Made by a program: the position numbers and the translations under genes. A model generated the notes under the pieces. That model worked only from the letters and a program-made list of their open reading frames with translations. It had not been told where the DNA came from and ran no database searches. From Panicum virgatum (taxonomy: Eukaryota > Streptophyta > Magnoliopsida > Poales > Poaceae), in the NCBI RefSeq assembly GCF_016808335.1, contig NC_053145.1, positions 28,283,120 to 28,347,119 of the forward strand: a stretch of 64,000 nucleotides of DNA, written 5' to 3'. Shown one piece after another: positions 55,436 through 64,000 of this stretch. Numbering within the stretch: position 1 is the first letter of the stretch; every line of letters begins with the position of its first letter.

Positions 55436-57541
55436 TCACTTTTGAGTTTTAGGAACCCAAACAAGCTTTGGGCCTTGCACATGTGTGACAAGAGCTTTTG
55501 GGACCCAAAGTTGCTTGGGGAGCTTCTTCTTTGACTCCTTAGTGAGTTTGCCAATGAATTTGGCCTTCACCTTGCCCTTCACTTTACTCAAGAGAAAATG
55601 GTTATTTTCAAACATTGAAGAGTAATTCTTGGGTAATTTAGGAAGAGGACGTGATGGTAAAGTGCACTCCCTAGTGTGGTGCCCGGTGACTTGGCAATGT
55701 TGGCAATATGATCCAACTTCCTTGATGAAGCTAATCTTGATCTCTGGAGAAGGAGTAGTGCCTTGATTTGGCTCCGGAAATGAACCAAGACCTCTCTTGC
55801 CATAGTCACGTGCATTGTTGAAGAGAATTTCCTTGTGGATGTATTCTCCTCTTGAGAGCTTCTCCACACTACTCTTGAGGCTTGCCACTTGATCCATCAA
55901 TTCCTTTTCCCTAGAAGGTGTAAGCTCGGGCAAAGCATTAGTAGCATTTGCATTAATGAGTAGGTCATCACATGAAGTAGAAGCATTGACCTTCTCAATA
56001 GTTTCATGAGCAAAGTTCTCAAGACTTGGGTCAATTGCTTCATAGGCAAATTCAAGTTCTTGATACTTGTGAGCCAACTCCCTATGCTCTTGTTTAAGCT
56101 TTTTGTGGCTCTCTTCAACTTGCTTAGCAAGTACAAGTGACTCATTGTGCTTTTTGAGCAAGTCATTGTACTTGCCAAGCAAATCGGAGTGGGCAAGCTC
56201 TAACTTGGCACGAGTGCTCTCAAGAACCTTGACTTTGCCCTTTTCCCTCTTGATGACGGATGTATACTCATTAATGAGATTAGCAAACTCATTAGGGTCA
56301 AGCTCATCATCACTATCATTTTCACTCTCACATACCTTAGAGTTACCTTTGGCCATGAGGCACATTGGAGGTGGAGGTAGTGATGGTTCTTCATTTGTGA
56401 GAGCGATAGTGACTATGTCTTCTTCATCACTTGATTCTTCGCTTGATGAGACATCGGTCACCCACTCTTGCTTTTCCACCAAGAAGCTTCTCTTGGTGTT
56501 GCCCCTTTTCTTTGGGAAGAGCTTGGTCTTTTTGTCATGGCTCTTCTTCTTCTCAAGCTTCTTGTTCTTGTTTTTCTTCTCATCTTCTTCATCATCGCTT
56601 GAATCATGGCGATGTTTGCCTTTGTTATCCTTCTTTCTCTTGTCCGGCTTGGGGCAATCGGGAGAGATGTGTCCTTTTTCCCCACAATTGTAGCATGTTT
56701 TGTACTTGACATCTTCCCTATACCGGAACATCCTTCTTTTGGGGTCAAAGTTGTAACCCTTCTTTTTTATCTTGTCGCTCAAGCGTGTGAACTTTCTCAT
56801 CATGAGAGCAAGTTCCCCATCTTCTTCATTATCGGATGAGCTTTCATGATGATCTTCTTCTTCATTGCTTGAGCTAGATTCTTGCTTGATCATCTTGAGC
56901 TTGCGGTGCTTGTTGACCTTGGTTTTGAGAGCAATTGATTTGCTTGTTGTTGGCTCTTCTGTCATACCAAGGATACTCATTTCATGAGCGCGAATTTCGC
57001 CCACAAGCTCTCCCACTTCCATTGTATCAAGATTCTCCTTTTGAAGCATAGCATTGATAATGTTGTACTTGGGCTTCGGAAGGAGCATGAGAATCTTGCG
57101 GTTGATGGAGCCACTGTCAATTTTGGAAACTTCAAGAGCATTAATGTCCTTGACAATGACATTCAAGCGGGAATACATATCATTGCAATTTTCATGAGCA
57201 AGCATTTTAAAAGAATCATATTTAGCTCTAAACAAGTGATATTTTTGTTCACGGACTTTTGTGGAGCCTTCATGAATTTCAATTAGCTCTTTCCATATAT
57301 CACTTGCTAAGTCCATGCCATTTACTCTAGCAAAGACTTCCTCACTAATGGCTTCGAAAATTGCATTTCTAGCCTTTGCATTCCATTTTAATTGCTCGGC
57401 GGTGGGAGTTCCGGTGAATCCGGTCTTAGTGGCCAACCACACTTCGGGGGCAATCGCATCAAGGTATGCGGCCATGCGAACTTTCCAATAGGCAAAGTTC
57501 TTGCCCTCGAAGTGAGGCGGCGAACCACCCATCTTGGCCAT
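55436..57541 (-). CDS. SIRE Gag
   Basis: 701 residues from ATG 57541 (MAKMGGSPPHFEGKNFAYWK). The N-terminal domain (about 1-190) has the WKVRMAAYL, IWKELIEIHEG and MYSRLN blocks of Copia UBN2-type Gag. Ser/Glu-rich stretches precede the zinc knuckle C283-C286-H291-C296 (CYNCGEKGHISPDC), then Lys/Asp runs, a coiled coil (about 435-520) and a second CX2CX4HX4C knuckle at 613-626 (CQHC...C). It ends VWVPKTQK, then TGA. It would assemble the particle and bind RNA. The frame is intact. Pol lies downstream in another frame, separated by 16 bases. Confidence 0.92.
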   Translation of the reverse strand: MAKMGGSPPHFEGKNFAYWKVRMAAYLDAIAPEVWLATKTGFTGTPTAEQLKWNAKARNAIFEAISEEVFARVNGMDLASDIWKELIEIHEGSTKVREQKYHLFRAKYDSFKMLAHENCNDMYSRLNVIVKDINALEVSKIDSGSINRKILMLLPKPKYNIINAMLQKENLDTMEVGELVGEIRAHEMSILGMTEEPTTSKSIALKTKVNKHRKLKMIKQESSSSNEEEDHHESSSDNEEDGELALMMRKFTRLSDKIKKKGYNFDPKRRMFRYREDVKYKTCYNCGEKGHISPDCPKPDKRKKDNKGKHRHDSSDDEEDEKKNKNKKLEKKKSHDKKTKLFPKKRGNTKRSFLVEKQEWVTDVSSSEESSDEEDIVTIALTNEEPSLPPPPMCLMAKGNSKVCESENDSDDELDPNEFANLINEYTSVIKREKGKVKVLESTRAKLELAHSDLLGKYNDLLKKHNESLVLAKQVEESHKKLKQEHRELAHKYQELEFAYEAIDPSLENFAHETIEKVNASTSCDDLLINANATNALPELTPSREKELMDQVASLKSSVEKLSRGEYIHKEILFNNARDYGKRGLGSFPEPNQGTTPSPEIKISFIKEVGSYCQHCQVTGHHTRECTLPSRPLPKLPKNYSSMFENNHFLLSKVKGKVKAKFIGKLTKESKKKLPKQLWVPKALVTHVQGPKLVWVPKTQK

Positions 57542-57583
57542 AGCTCTAGGCGGTGAAGCCTAATGATCCAAATGAGCAACGAG

Positions 57584-57595
57584 GCTCTGATACCA
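57584..57595 (-). other. SIRE primer-binding site, initiator Met tRNA
   Basis: The minus strand reads TGGTATCAGAGC two bases after the 5' LTR. Confidence 0.9.
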
Positions 57596-57597
57596 AT

Positions 57598-59284
57598 TGT
57601 AAGGATCGATGGACCAAGAGGGGGGGTGAATTGGGCCTTTTTCAAATTCTAAAGCAAGGTAAAGCAACCTTAACCTATGCAATACTAGTATGGCACCAAT
57701 TCACCAACCGGATAACTAAGCTACCTACACAAGCTAAAAGAGATAAAAACAAAGTAAAGCCTAGCAAGGTAGAGCTAAGTTATGATCTCTAAGTCAAGCT
57801 CATAAGTAAATTGCATGAAAGAAAATGCTTGAATAAAGAGAGTGGACAAGAGACGACCGGATTTTTCCCGTGGTGTCGATGTGTTGGCACACACCCCTAG
57901 TCCACGTTGTGACACTCACTAAGAGTCTTGTCACCTCCCATGTCACCGAGACTTGGGCGCTCACTAAGAGTCTCCGTTCACCATCCCGGCGTGGTGGAGC
58001 TCAAGCCACGTACAATCTTCTTCTCCGGGCTCCCACAATCCTTGGCAAGCTCCGCGAGAAACACCCCGATCACCAAGATCGCCTAGGTGATGCCAATCAC
58101 CAAGAGTAACAAGCTAAGGCCTTCACTTGAGCAAGAACCGATCACCAAGAACGGATGCACACTAGCTTTTCTCTACTCAAGTCCTTAATCTTGCTTCTTG
58201 ATTGATTGAAAGCACAAGTATGTGAATAATGAAGCTCAAGGTGGCTCTTGACTATGGTATGAGTGTTTGGATGTTGCCTGGTGTCAAGAGTGGGCGAAAT
58301 GACCCATTGGAGGGGTATATAAAGGCAGCTCACACAAATAGAGCCGTTGGAGAAAAGCTGCCAGAAAACTGCGTAGCGCCGGTTAATCCGACGTCCCTCC
58401 AACAGTCATCGTCGGTTTAACCGGTGAATGTAAACTGCCTCTTCTGAAAACTAGCCGTTACAACTGGGGCAGATTAACCGACGTAGCATCGGTTTAACCG
58501 GTGAGTGTAGTTGTCCACTGAACCACTGAAAAATCAAGTCTCTGGACAACTGCACCGACGTTAACTCAAACCTATCGTCGGTTTAACCGGTGAGTACAAC
58601 TTTTGAATTCCTCTGAAAAAACCATCTCACTGGTCAATTGCACCGACGTCTTGATTCAAACAGCGTCGGTTAATCCGGTGAATAGAACTTGAATTTCCCT
58701 GGAAAAACCAACTCTGGACCAATGCACCGACGTTAAATTCAAACACGTCGGTTTAACCGGTGTATTGAATTTGTCCAGACTCTGCTGACTTCGTTTAACC
58801 GACGTATGGAAAATTGAGAGCGTCGGTTAAACCGGTGTATAGACTTTTTCTGATTTTGTCTTTTCTGATTTGAGTCTTGAATGAAATCCAAATATTCTTG
58901 AGATATAGTTTGAGAACCACTTATTTGAACTTCTAGAAACCTGAGTGACCATAGTGTGCATCCATTTTCAAATGACCATGTCCATGCTCAAGTTACTAAG
59001 CCTTAACCCCTCTTAATAGTGCGATCACTACAAAACTATAAAACCTATACTAACCTAAGTGTCCTTCTCAACCTTGTGACACTTAGGACTAGAAAGATCC
59101 TTAGCCTTGACATATAAATAAGTTGAAAACCGAGATCGCCTTTTAGAATAACCGAAATTGAGGGGCCTCTTTTGACATATGACCAAATGAGCGATAATGA
59201 TCTATTAAGCTGCACAAACTCATTAGTCACAATAATGGTTGTCATTAATCACCGAAACATACCTTGAGGGCCTAGATGCTTACA
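57598..59284 (-). repeat. 5' LTR of the SIRE element
   Basis: Same length and register as 46389-48075, with three substitutions seen. It includes the hairpin array at 58376-58849. Confidence 0.92.
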
Positions 59285-60225
59285 CCTGTAGTCGGGGAGA
59301 GTGACCCTATCCACAAGCCGGAATGAAAGGTCAACGGTTGTTTGGAAACGACCCGTCGATGTTCCAAATGTGTGTGTTAGATCTGCTTGGCCAGGTCAAC
59401 AAATTCGATTTGAATCGTCCGCTTGTCACGGTTTGGGACTGCTTGATCCCTTTGCCACACAGAGTAATAAGAGTAACATTATTATGATCAATCTTGATGT
59501 TTGCTTAAAGTTCTACCATGGTTGAATAGGAGTAGTTGTTTACATAGAATAGTTAATCAACTAGAACACTGAAAGCTAAAATTTGAAATTAAGGACCTAC
59601 TCTTTATTGCTTTTCAACAAAAGAAAAACCAGAGCCTACAAAACTCTACATAGTCTAGCTAGGTGGACTAAGTATATCCGTTGACGGTTAAGTCTTGCTG
59701 AGTATTAGAATACTCAGCCTTGCTGTTGAAACCTTTTTTCAGGTATAAGTTTTGAGGATCAGATTGCTAGCTTGACCTATCTCTGCTCTTTGCCTACTGG
59801 CTGGTCCGTAGAGTGGGATCCGTCTTCGGCCGGCAATGACCCTGACGAGTGATACCTTGCTTGGGCTAGCTTGGTACCCTTTTGCGACGTGTTGTAGCCG
59901 TCATGTTTTCTTTTCGCCGCTTAACTCTGAATCTAAACTTATGGCTTGTTTAAGGTTTTACTAGGTTTGGATCTGTAGTAAGTACTTTGAAACATGTTGT
60001 AATCACTACTATGCCTGTGTTGTAAAATATGTGTGGTTGTAATATCTCTGGACTCGCCTTCGTGTTGGGTATGCTTGTTTGATCTGAGATCCGGTGGTTG
60101 TATCAGGACGTTACCCGACAGACCAAGAATTATTCCGTTTGAAGTGCGTTTGAGCCGGTGTTGCCTTTATGGTGATGGCCAGCGCACTTGAGCCGGGATA
60201 ATTCAGGTGGTTCTGCCACAGATTG

Positions 60226-60842
60226 TGCGAACGATGTTCTAGTCAGATTCATCAAAAAATAGTGAAGTTCACCCCACAAAATACAAGTTTGCATCAGACG
60301 ACATAGAACACAAACTTCAATAGTCTCCCAAAAATCATGGGCCATCAGAACAAATGAACTATATACATAATTTGCAAAGGAAAAGCCTTACAAGTACATC
60401 GAAAGCTGCAAATGATAGAAACAGTGAATAACCAAACTTGGAACTGAAGTCTAAACAATTTTGTTATTATATCCTTCATAATAACAATATCTCAAAATTA
60501 ATAGGATCATCTCCAGAATTTTTCCCTCAAGGAAACAGAAGGCTTATTACCAGAAACATAGGACTGATCCGATCTTATCATTCGATCAACCAACATTACA
60601 AGTGCATGGCTCATTATAATAGCCAAGATAATACAACAAGTGATGTCGTTGTCGGTTCTTTGAGGGAGGTAGGTGGCTATCTTGACATTCTACAAGTTTG
60701 ATTGGGCCGACCCGTGATGCCCATTGGGCAAAAGGCCATAGGCAAAACATTGGTTTGGGTAGGACCATGGCCTCAGAAGTTGGCCTCGAGGCCATGGGGC
60801 CAGGTCCAAGGCTAGGTCCGGACCGGCCCATTCCCATCTTGA
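60226..60842. mobile_element. Right part of the hAT-like MITE
   Basis: It continues from 37405 after the GATTG duplication. Mostly AT-rich and noncoding, then a patch rich in GGCC with GGGCCGACCC (60694-60703) and the terminal inverted repeat. No gene is visible. Confidence 0.65.
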
Positions 60843-60850
60843 TCATGAAC

Positions 60851-61433
60851 CTCAGATTTGCGCTTAAGGGGAAAAGTCCTGGAGTAATGCGAGTAATAAT
60901 CAATCATGACTAAACAACAATAGTAGCTCGAAATAAGAGTGACAGGTGACGTCGAAACTTCACAATGGACAATTTCAAAGGGAGAAATGTTTTAGAGGAA
61001 GAACTATATGGCAGCTACGTGTGTTTGCCTAGCTAGCAAGAATGGCAAAGCAAACGAGCTACTCTATTACAAGAAATGGACTAATTATTCCGTAGACGAG
61101 ATGAAGCAGCTGGAATAGGATGACCAAGATGCTGGTGCCATAGGGAGGATGAAGCAGCGACAAGGGCGTGTGCAGCGATGACGGTGGCGGCAGAGAAGGT
61201 GTAGAGTTCGCCGCCACTATTGCAATGAAGAATCACATGTCCCATCTGAGGTCCTTCACAGAGAAACCAAAGGCATCAAACTCAATGGAAATCTTAATGT
61301 CTCGCATGAACTGACGATGAAAGTAAGTTGCGGATCAGTGAGGGAACAACAAGGACGTTGTTGAGCTGAAATGTGGAGGTAGCAGTTTGCAAGCTGGAGA
61401 GTCCTCTAGATGCGACTGGAACATGCATACCGT
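60851..61433 (-). pseudogene. Copia protease/integrase N-terminal half
   Basis: The minus strand reads SLQTATSTFQLNNVLVVPSLIRNLL (post-protease region), VILHCNSGGELYTF, SSLWHQHLGHP (integrase zinc region) and, after breaks, PLKLSIV and a SEVHD stretch where the core begins. Several stops and shifts (61320-61290, 61060-60950) are present. It joins 37216 downstream once the MITE is removed. The catalytic protease Asp lies beyond the cut at 61434. Confidence 0.7.
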
Positions 61434-64000
61434 TGTGGCAGAACCACCTGAATTATCCCGGCTCAAGTGCGCAGGCCATCACCATAAAGGCAACAACAGC
61501 TCAAACGCACTTCAAACGGAACAATTCTTGGTCTGTCGGGTAACGTCCCGATACAACCACCGGTTCTCGGATCGAACAAGCATACCCCGCACGAAGGCGA
61601 GTCCAGAGATATTACAACCACAAATTTTACAACACAGGCAAGTTCAGTAGTGATTACAAACCAGTTCAAACCATTATTACAAAACCAACTTAAGTAAAAC
61701 AGTTATACAAGCCATAACTATAAGTTCAGAGTTTAGACAGTGGAAGATAAAACACAACGGTTACAACACGTCGCAAAAGGACACCAGGCTAGCCCAAGCA
61801 TGGTATCACTCGTCAAAGTCATTGCCGGCTGAGGACGTATCCCACTCGACGGACCAGCCAGGAGGCAAAGAGCATGGGTAGGTCAAACTAGCGATCTGCT
61901 CTTCGAAACTCATACCTGAAAGAAAGTTCAACAGCAAGGCTGAGGATTCTAATACTCAGCAAGACTTAACCGTCAACGGGTATACTAAACCCACTGTAGC
62001 TAGACCATGCAAGGTTTGTGAGGCTCTGGTTTCCTTTTTGCTGAAAAGCAATAAAGAGTAGGTCCTTACTTTCAAATTTTAGCTTTCAAGATTCTAGTAG
62101 ATTAACCATTCTAGGTAAGCAACTACTAATCAACCATGGTAGATATTTTAAGCAAGCATCAAGATTAAACATAGTAATGTTGCTCTTATTACTCTGTGTG
62201 GCAAAGAGATCAAGCAGTCCCAAACTGTGAGAAGCAGATGATTCGAATCGAATTTCTTAACCTGGCCAGGCAAACCTAACACACACGTCTGGAACACCGT
62301 CGGGTCGTTTCCAAACAACCGTTTGCCTTTCTTTCCGGCTTGTGGATAGGGTCACTCTCCCCGACTACAGGGCACCAACTTCCTCCCTGCAGCCGCGGTG
62401 TTGCGCAACATAAACATAAATAAAACCTATCACTAAGAGAGAGTGAAAGGTATATCCACTCCCCGGTCCAATCGGTTACTAGGCTTACCGTGTACCATAT
62501 TTACCGGTCCTATAAGCTTAGTAAGTAGTCGAACTCAGATCTAGTGTTCAGTACATAGGTTCCTAGAATCATGCATCTAGGGTTTCAATTCAAATCCTAA
62601 GAACTGTAAATGCACAAGTAAATAACAACAGTAGATGATAATAATTTGAAATATAGGTTATGTCCGGGGCTTGGCTTCTCGATAGTCGCTAACTATTTCA
62701 GCTCTAGGCTCTTCCGAACTTAGGTTCGGGGCTTCAGTTAGTTCAGCGGCGTTCACCTGGACTTCTGGATCACCTCCGTCAGAGTCCGGGATCAGCTCGT
62801 ACGTCCCGTCCGACAAAGCAGTCGTATCTATATGTAATGCAAGAACATAATTATAAACACACATGGGCAAACGTTTATAGAGTAGTTAAATAACAATTCT
62901 AACTACACACGGCATCATGATCAACAGCACAAAATGAAGTTTACTAACTTCATAAACAAGTGGGGTTGATTTCCTATAACAAATAAGTCATGGTTTGCAA
63001 ATAAATAAACAACTCAGAGCACATTCAGAAATAAAATCAGCAAAAATTATCCTAAACAGAACATGAACATAGTAGGCTACCCTGTAAAAATCATGCCAAA
63101 ACATGTAGCCAATTATTTATAACAATTCAATCATTCAGACAACACCTAGAACAAGCTTGAATTATACAAGTCAAACTGGAGCAAAACAGAACATCAGAAT
63201 TTAACAGGAGGCCTACACAGGGATGACCTAGCTACTGTGAATTTTTCATGATTTTATCTACAAAGAAATAAATATGAGAAAATAAACAAAACAGACAACA
63301 GATAAGCAAGATTCATTTTTAGCTCCTGTTCTAGTCAGGAACTGGGGCTCAAACTTCAAGCTAAACTATCCAAAAAGGTCACTCAGAAAAACTTATCATG
63401 ATTTATCATCAGCACAAACTATTTATCATAATTAAAGTCTACTAAACAAGGATTAAATCAAATAAATAGGTACACAAGAGAACTGACCACGAAATTTTTA
63501 TAGAAAAACTAGTGTTACATTAGTAAACTACCATAAAAATTTCAGATCAAGACAAGATTTCAATCATCAGATAAGAAAAAGATTAAATAACTAGTCTTTA
63601 TTTACCTAGTAACACAAAACAACTTGTACAGCAAAAACTTGCAACAAAAGCATAACATATTATGATTCTACTGCATATATCTCTTCAAGAGGATTCCAAA
63701 ACATTACGATTTGCTATTTTACGAATTTTCTACGAATTGATATTGAATTTCAAAGTTCACAGAAAAACATAGCAAAGAAGTCCCTATAGCACTATTCCAC
63801 TGAATCACTGACAACGCAGATAGCCCCCTGGGGTTTTTCAAATTCAAACATGAAGTCCCTGGGCTATGGTCAGAGAGGGGAGGCGAGGTTTGACCGGCCG
63901 TTTCCCGGCGAGGGGGTCATCGACGGCGAGGGAAAATAGGAGTGGGGGCTAAAGCGGTCCAAGGCGCACCTCTGGATGCTTGGAATCGAGGCTGGGGTGG
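61434..64000 (-). repeat. Giant LTR of the 37406 family, opposite orientation, cut by window end
   Basis: The plus-strand start TGTGGCAGAACCACC is the reverse complement of the LTR end at 41418. Matching landmarks in reverse order are the hairpin (61939-61960, one mismatch), the CTGTAGTCGGGG phrase (about 62355-62380) and an acidic reading frame (62658 to about 62833). At least 2567 bp are present. The flank at 61429-61433 (ACCGT) would be the target duplication; the partner lies beyond 64000. With host Copia at its 3' end it is a 3' LTR or a solo LTR. It differs enough from 37406 to be another subfamily. Confidence 0.82.
62658..62870 (-). other. Acidic reading frame inside the giant LTR
   Basis: 70 codons open, of which the part after an ATAG acceptor-like site (about 62833, DTTALSDG onward) corresponds in place to 39813-39920. 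It is rich in Glu, Asp and Pro. The stop lies within CCCGGACATAACC, a phrase also found near 39990. Not a proven gene. Confidence 0.4.

Larger units (their letters stand above)
46389..59284 (-). mobile_element. Full-length young SIRE/Maximus-type Copia
   Basis: 12896 bp on the minus strand: 5' LTR 57598-59284, PBS, gag, pol, third ORF, PPT and 3' LTR 46389-48075. The target duplication is CCTGT (46384-46388 and 59285-59289). LTRs are both 1687 bp and in register at a constant offset of 11209. I see three substitutions: 46482/57691, 47163/58372 and 47594/58803. Large size, gag-pol order with integrase before RT, and an extra ORF after pol mark the SIRE lineage. Confidence 0.93.
37406..60220 (+). 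mobile_element. Gene-less Gypsy element with giant LTRs (LARD-like)
   Basis: LTRs starting TGTGACATCCC and ending TTCTGCCACA flank a 2.5-kb internal region with a PBS and PPT but no gag or pol motif in any frame. The target duplication GATTG (37401-37405 and 60221-60225) lies inside the hAT-like MITE. The 3' LTR is split by the SIRE element at 46389-59284. Large LTRs around a noncoding interior define large retrotransposon derivatives; trans-acting proteins would be needed. Shared LTR features with 3728-7010 suggest a chromovirus relative. Confidence 0.88.
43966..60220 (+). repeat. 3' LTR of the giant-LTR element, split
   Basis: Left part 43966-46388, right part 59290-60220 (59285-59289 is the duplicated CCTGT). 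Net length is about 3.35 kb. The split falls in the phrase GGTGCCCTGTAGTCGGGG, which is uninterrupted in the 5' LTR near 40485. The acidic frame (45816-45923) and hairpin (59697-59718) are both preserved. Confidence 0.88.
37225..60842. mobile_element. hAT-like MITE, split by the giant-LTR element
   Basis: It has terminal inverted repeats of 18 bp with one mismatch: TCAAGATGAGAATGGGCC at 37225, and TCAAGATGGGAATGGGCC as reverse complement at 60842. They are flanked by the 8-bp duplication TCATGAAC. Net length without the insert is about 800 bp (37225-37405 plus 60226-60842). GGGTCGACCC/GGGCCGACCC patches near both ends add to the inverted structure. No transposase is encoded. Eight-base duplications and GGCC-rich ends fit non-autonomous hAT elements. 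Confidence 0.75.
35916..61433 (-). mobile_element. Minus-strand Copia (Ale-like), split by nested insertions
   Basis: Two pieces of one Copia pol, 60851-61433 (protease/pre-integrase and integrase start) and 35916-37224 (rest of integrase to the RT start), are colinear on the minus strand. They are separated only by a hAT-like MITE and its contents. The left end is cut at the LINE. The right end is cut by the giant LTR at 61434. Neither LTR is present. Confidence 0.78.

Noticed and set aside
1..64000. tRNA, rRNA, CRISPR or bacterial-type operons
   Set aside because: No clover-leaf, rRNA-like or regularly spaced repeat-spacer pattern was seen; all larger structure is eukaryotic transposon sequence.

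Overview
This window is transposon-dominated nuclear DNA of a grass. The families and their arrangement (SIRE/Maximus-type and Ale-like Copia, Athila- and Tat-type and chromovirus-like Gypsy elements, nested insertions, GC-rich giant LTRs) suggest a panicoid cereal relative; the genus cannot be read from the sequence. I found no intact host gene, rRNA, tRNA or CRISPR array. The only host-like coding traces are two short exon-like stretches in the 30.4-32.8 kb interval.

Left third (1-21.7 kb): a mosaic of decayed Gypsy elements. Fragments of an antisense Athila element, a SIRE LTR and another LTR (1-923) abut a chromovirus-like Gypsy element (924-11609). Its gag is split by a 3.28-kb solo LTR (3728-7010, target duplication GTAGG). 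This element interrupts a Tat-type element (11610-15637), which keeps a broken integrase, a G-rich repeat array, a three-exon ANTISENSE gene and its 3' LTR. The Tat element in turn interrupts an Athila element (15638-21745) with gag-protease remnants, a second ORF and an LTR that has internal sequence on both sides.

Middle (21.7-35.9 kb): a SIRE solo LTR (22360-23852, duplication ACAAC), a Helitron-like 3' end (about 24348-24375), a complete gag-only SIRE-type element (24473-30438, duplication GTTGT), a low-copy-looking interval with a MITE and exon-like sequences, a deleted Ale-like Copia (32779-35039) and an antisense L1-type LINE fragment.

Right half (35.9-64 kb): a readable nest. A minus-strand Copia (35916-61433) was split by a hAT-like MITE (duplication TCATGAAC). 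The MITE was split by a non-autonomous Gypsy element with 4-kb LTRs and no genes (duplication GATTG). That element's 3' LTR was split by a very young 12.9-kb SIRE-type Copia (46389-59284, duplication CCTGT). The SIRE element carries gag, pol and a third 847-residue ORF preceded by a CpG-rich leader, and its two 1687-bp LTRs differ at only three sites that I could see. A second giant LTR in the opposite orientation (61434 to the window end) also inserted into the same Copia.

How the parts work together: the youngest SIRE element is the best candidate for recent activity, although its integrase carries an internal deletion and pol lacks an obvious start. The gag-only element and the gene-less giant-LTR element would need proteins supplied by relatives.
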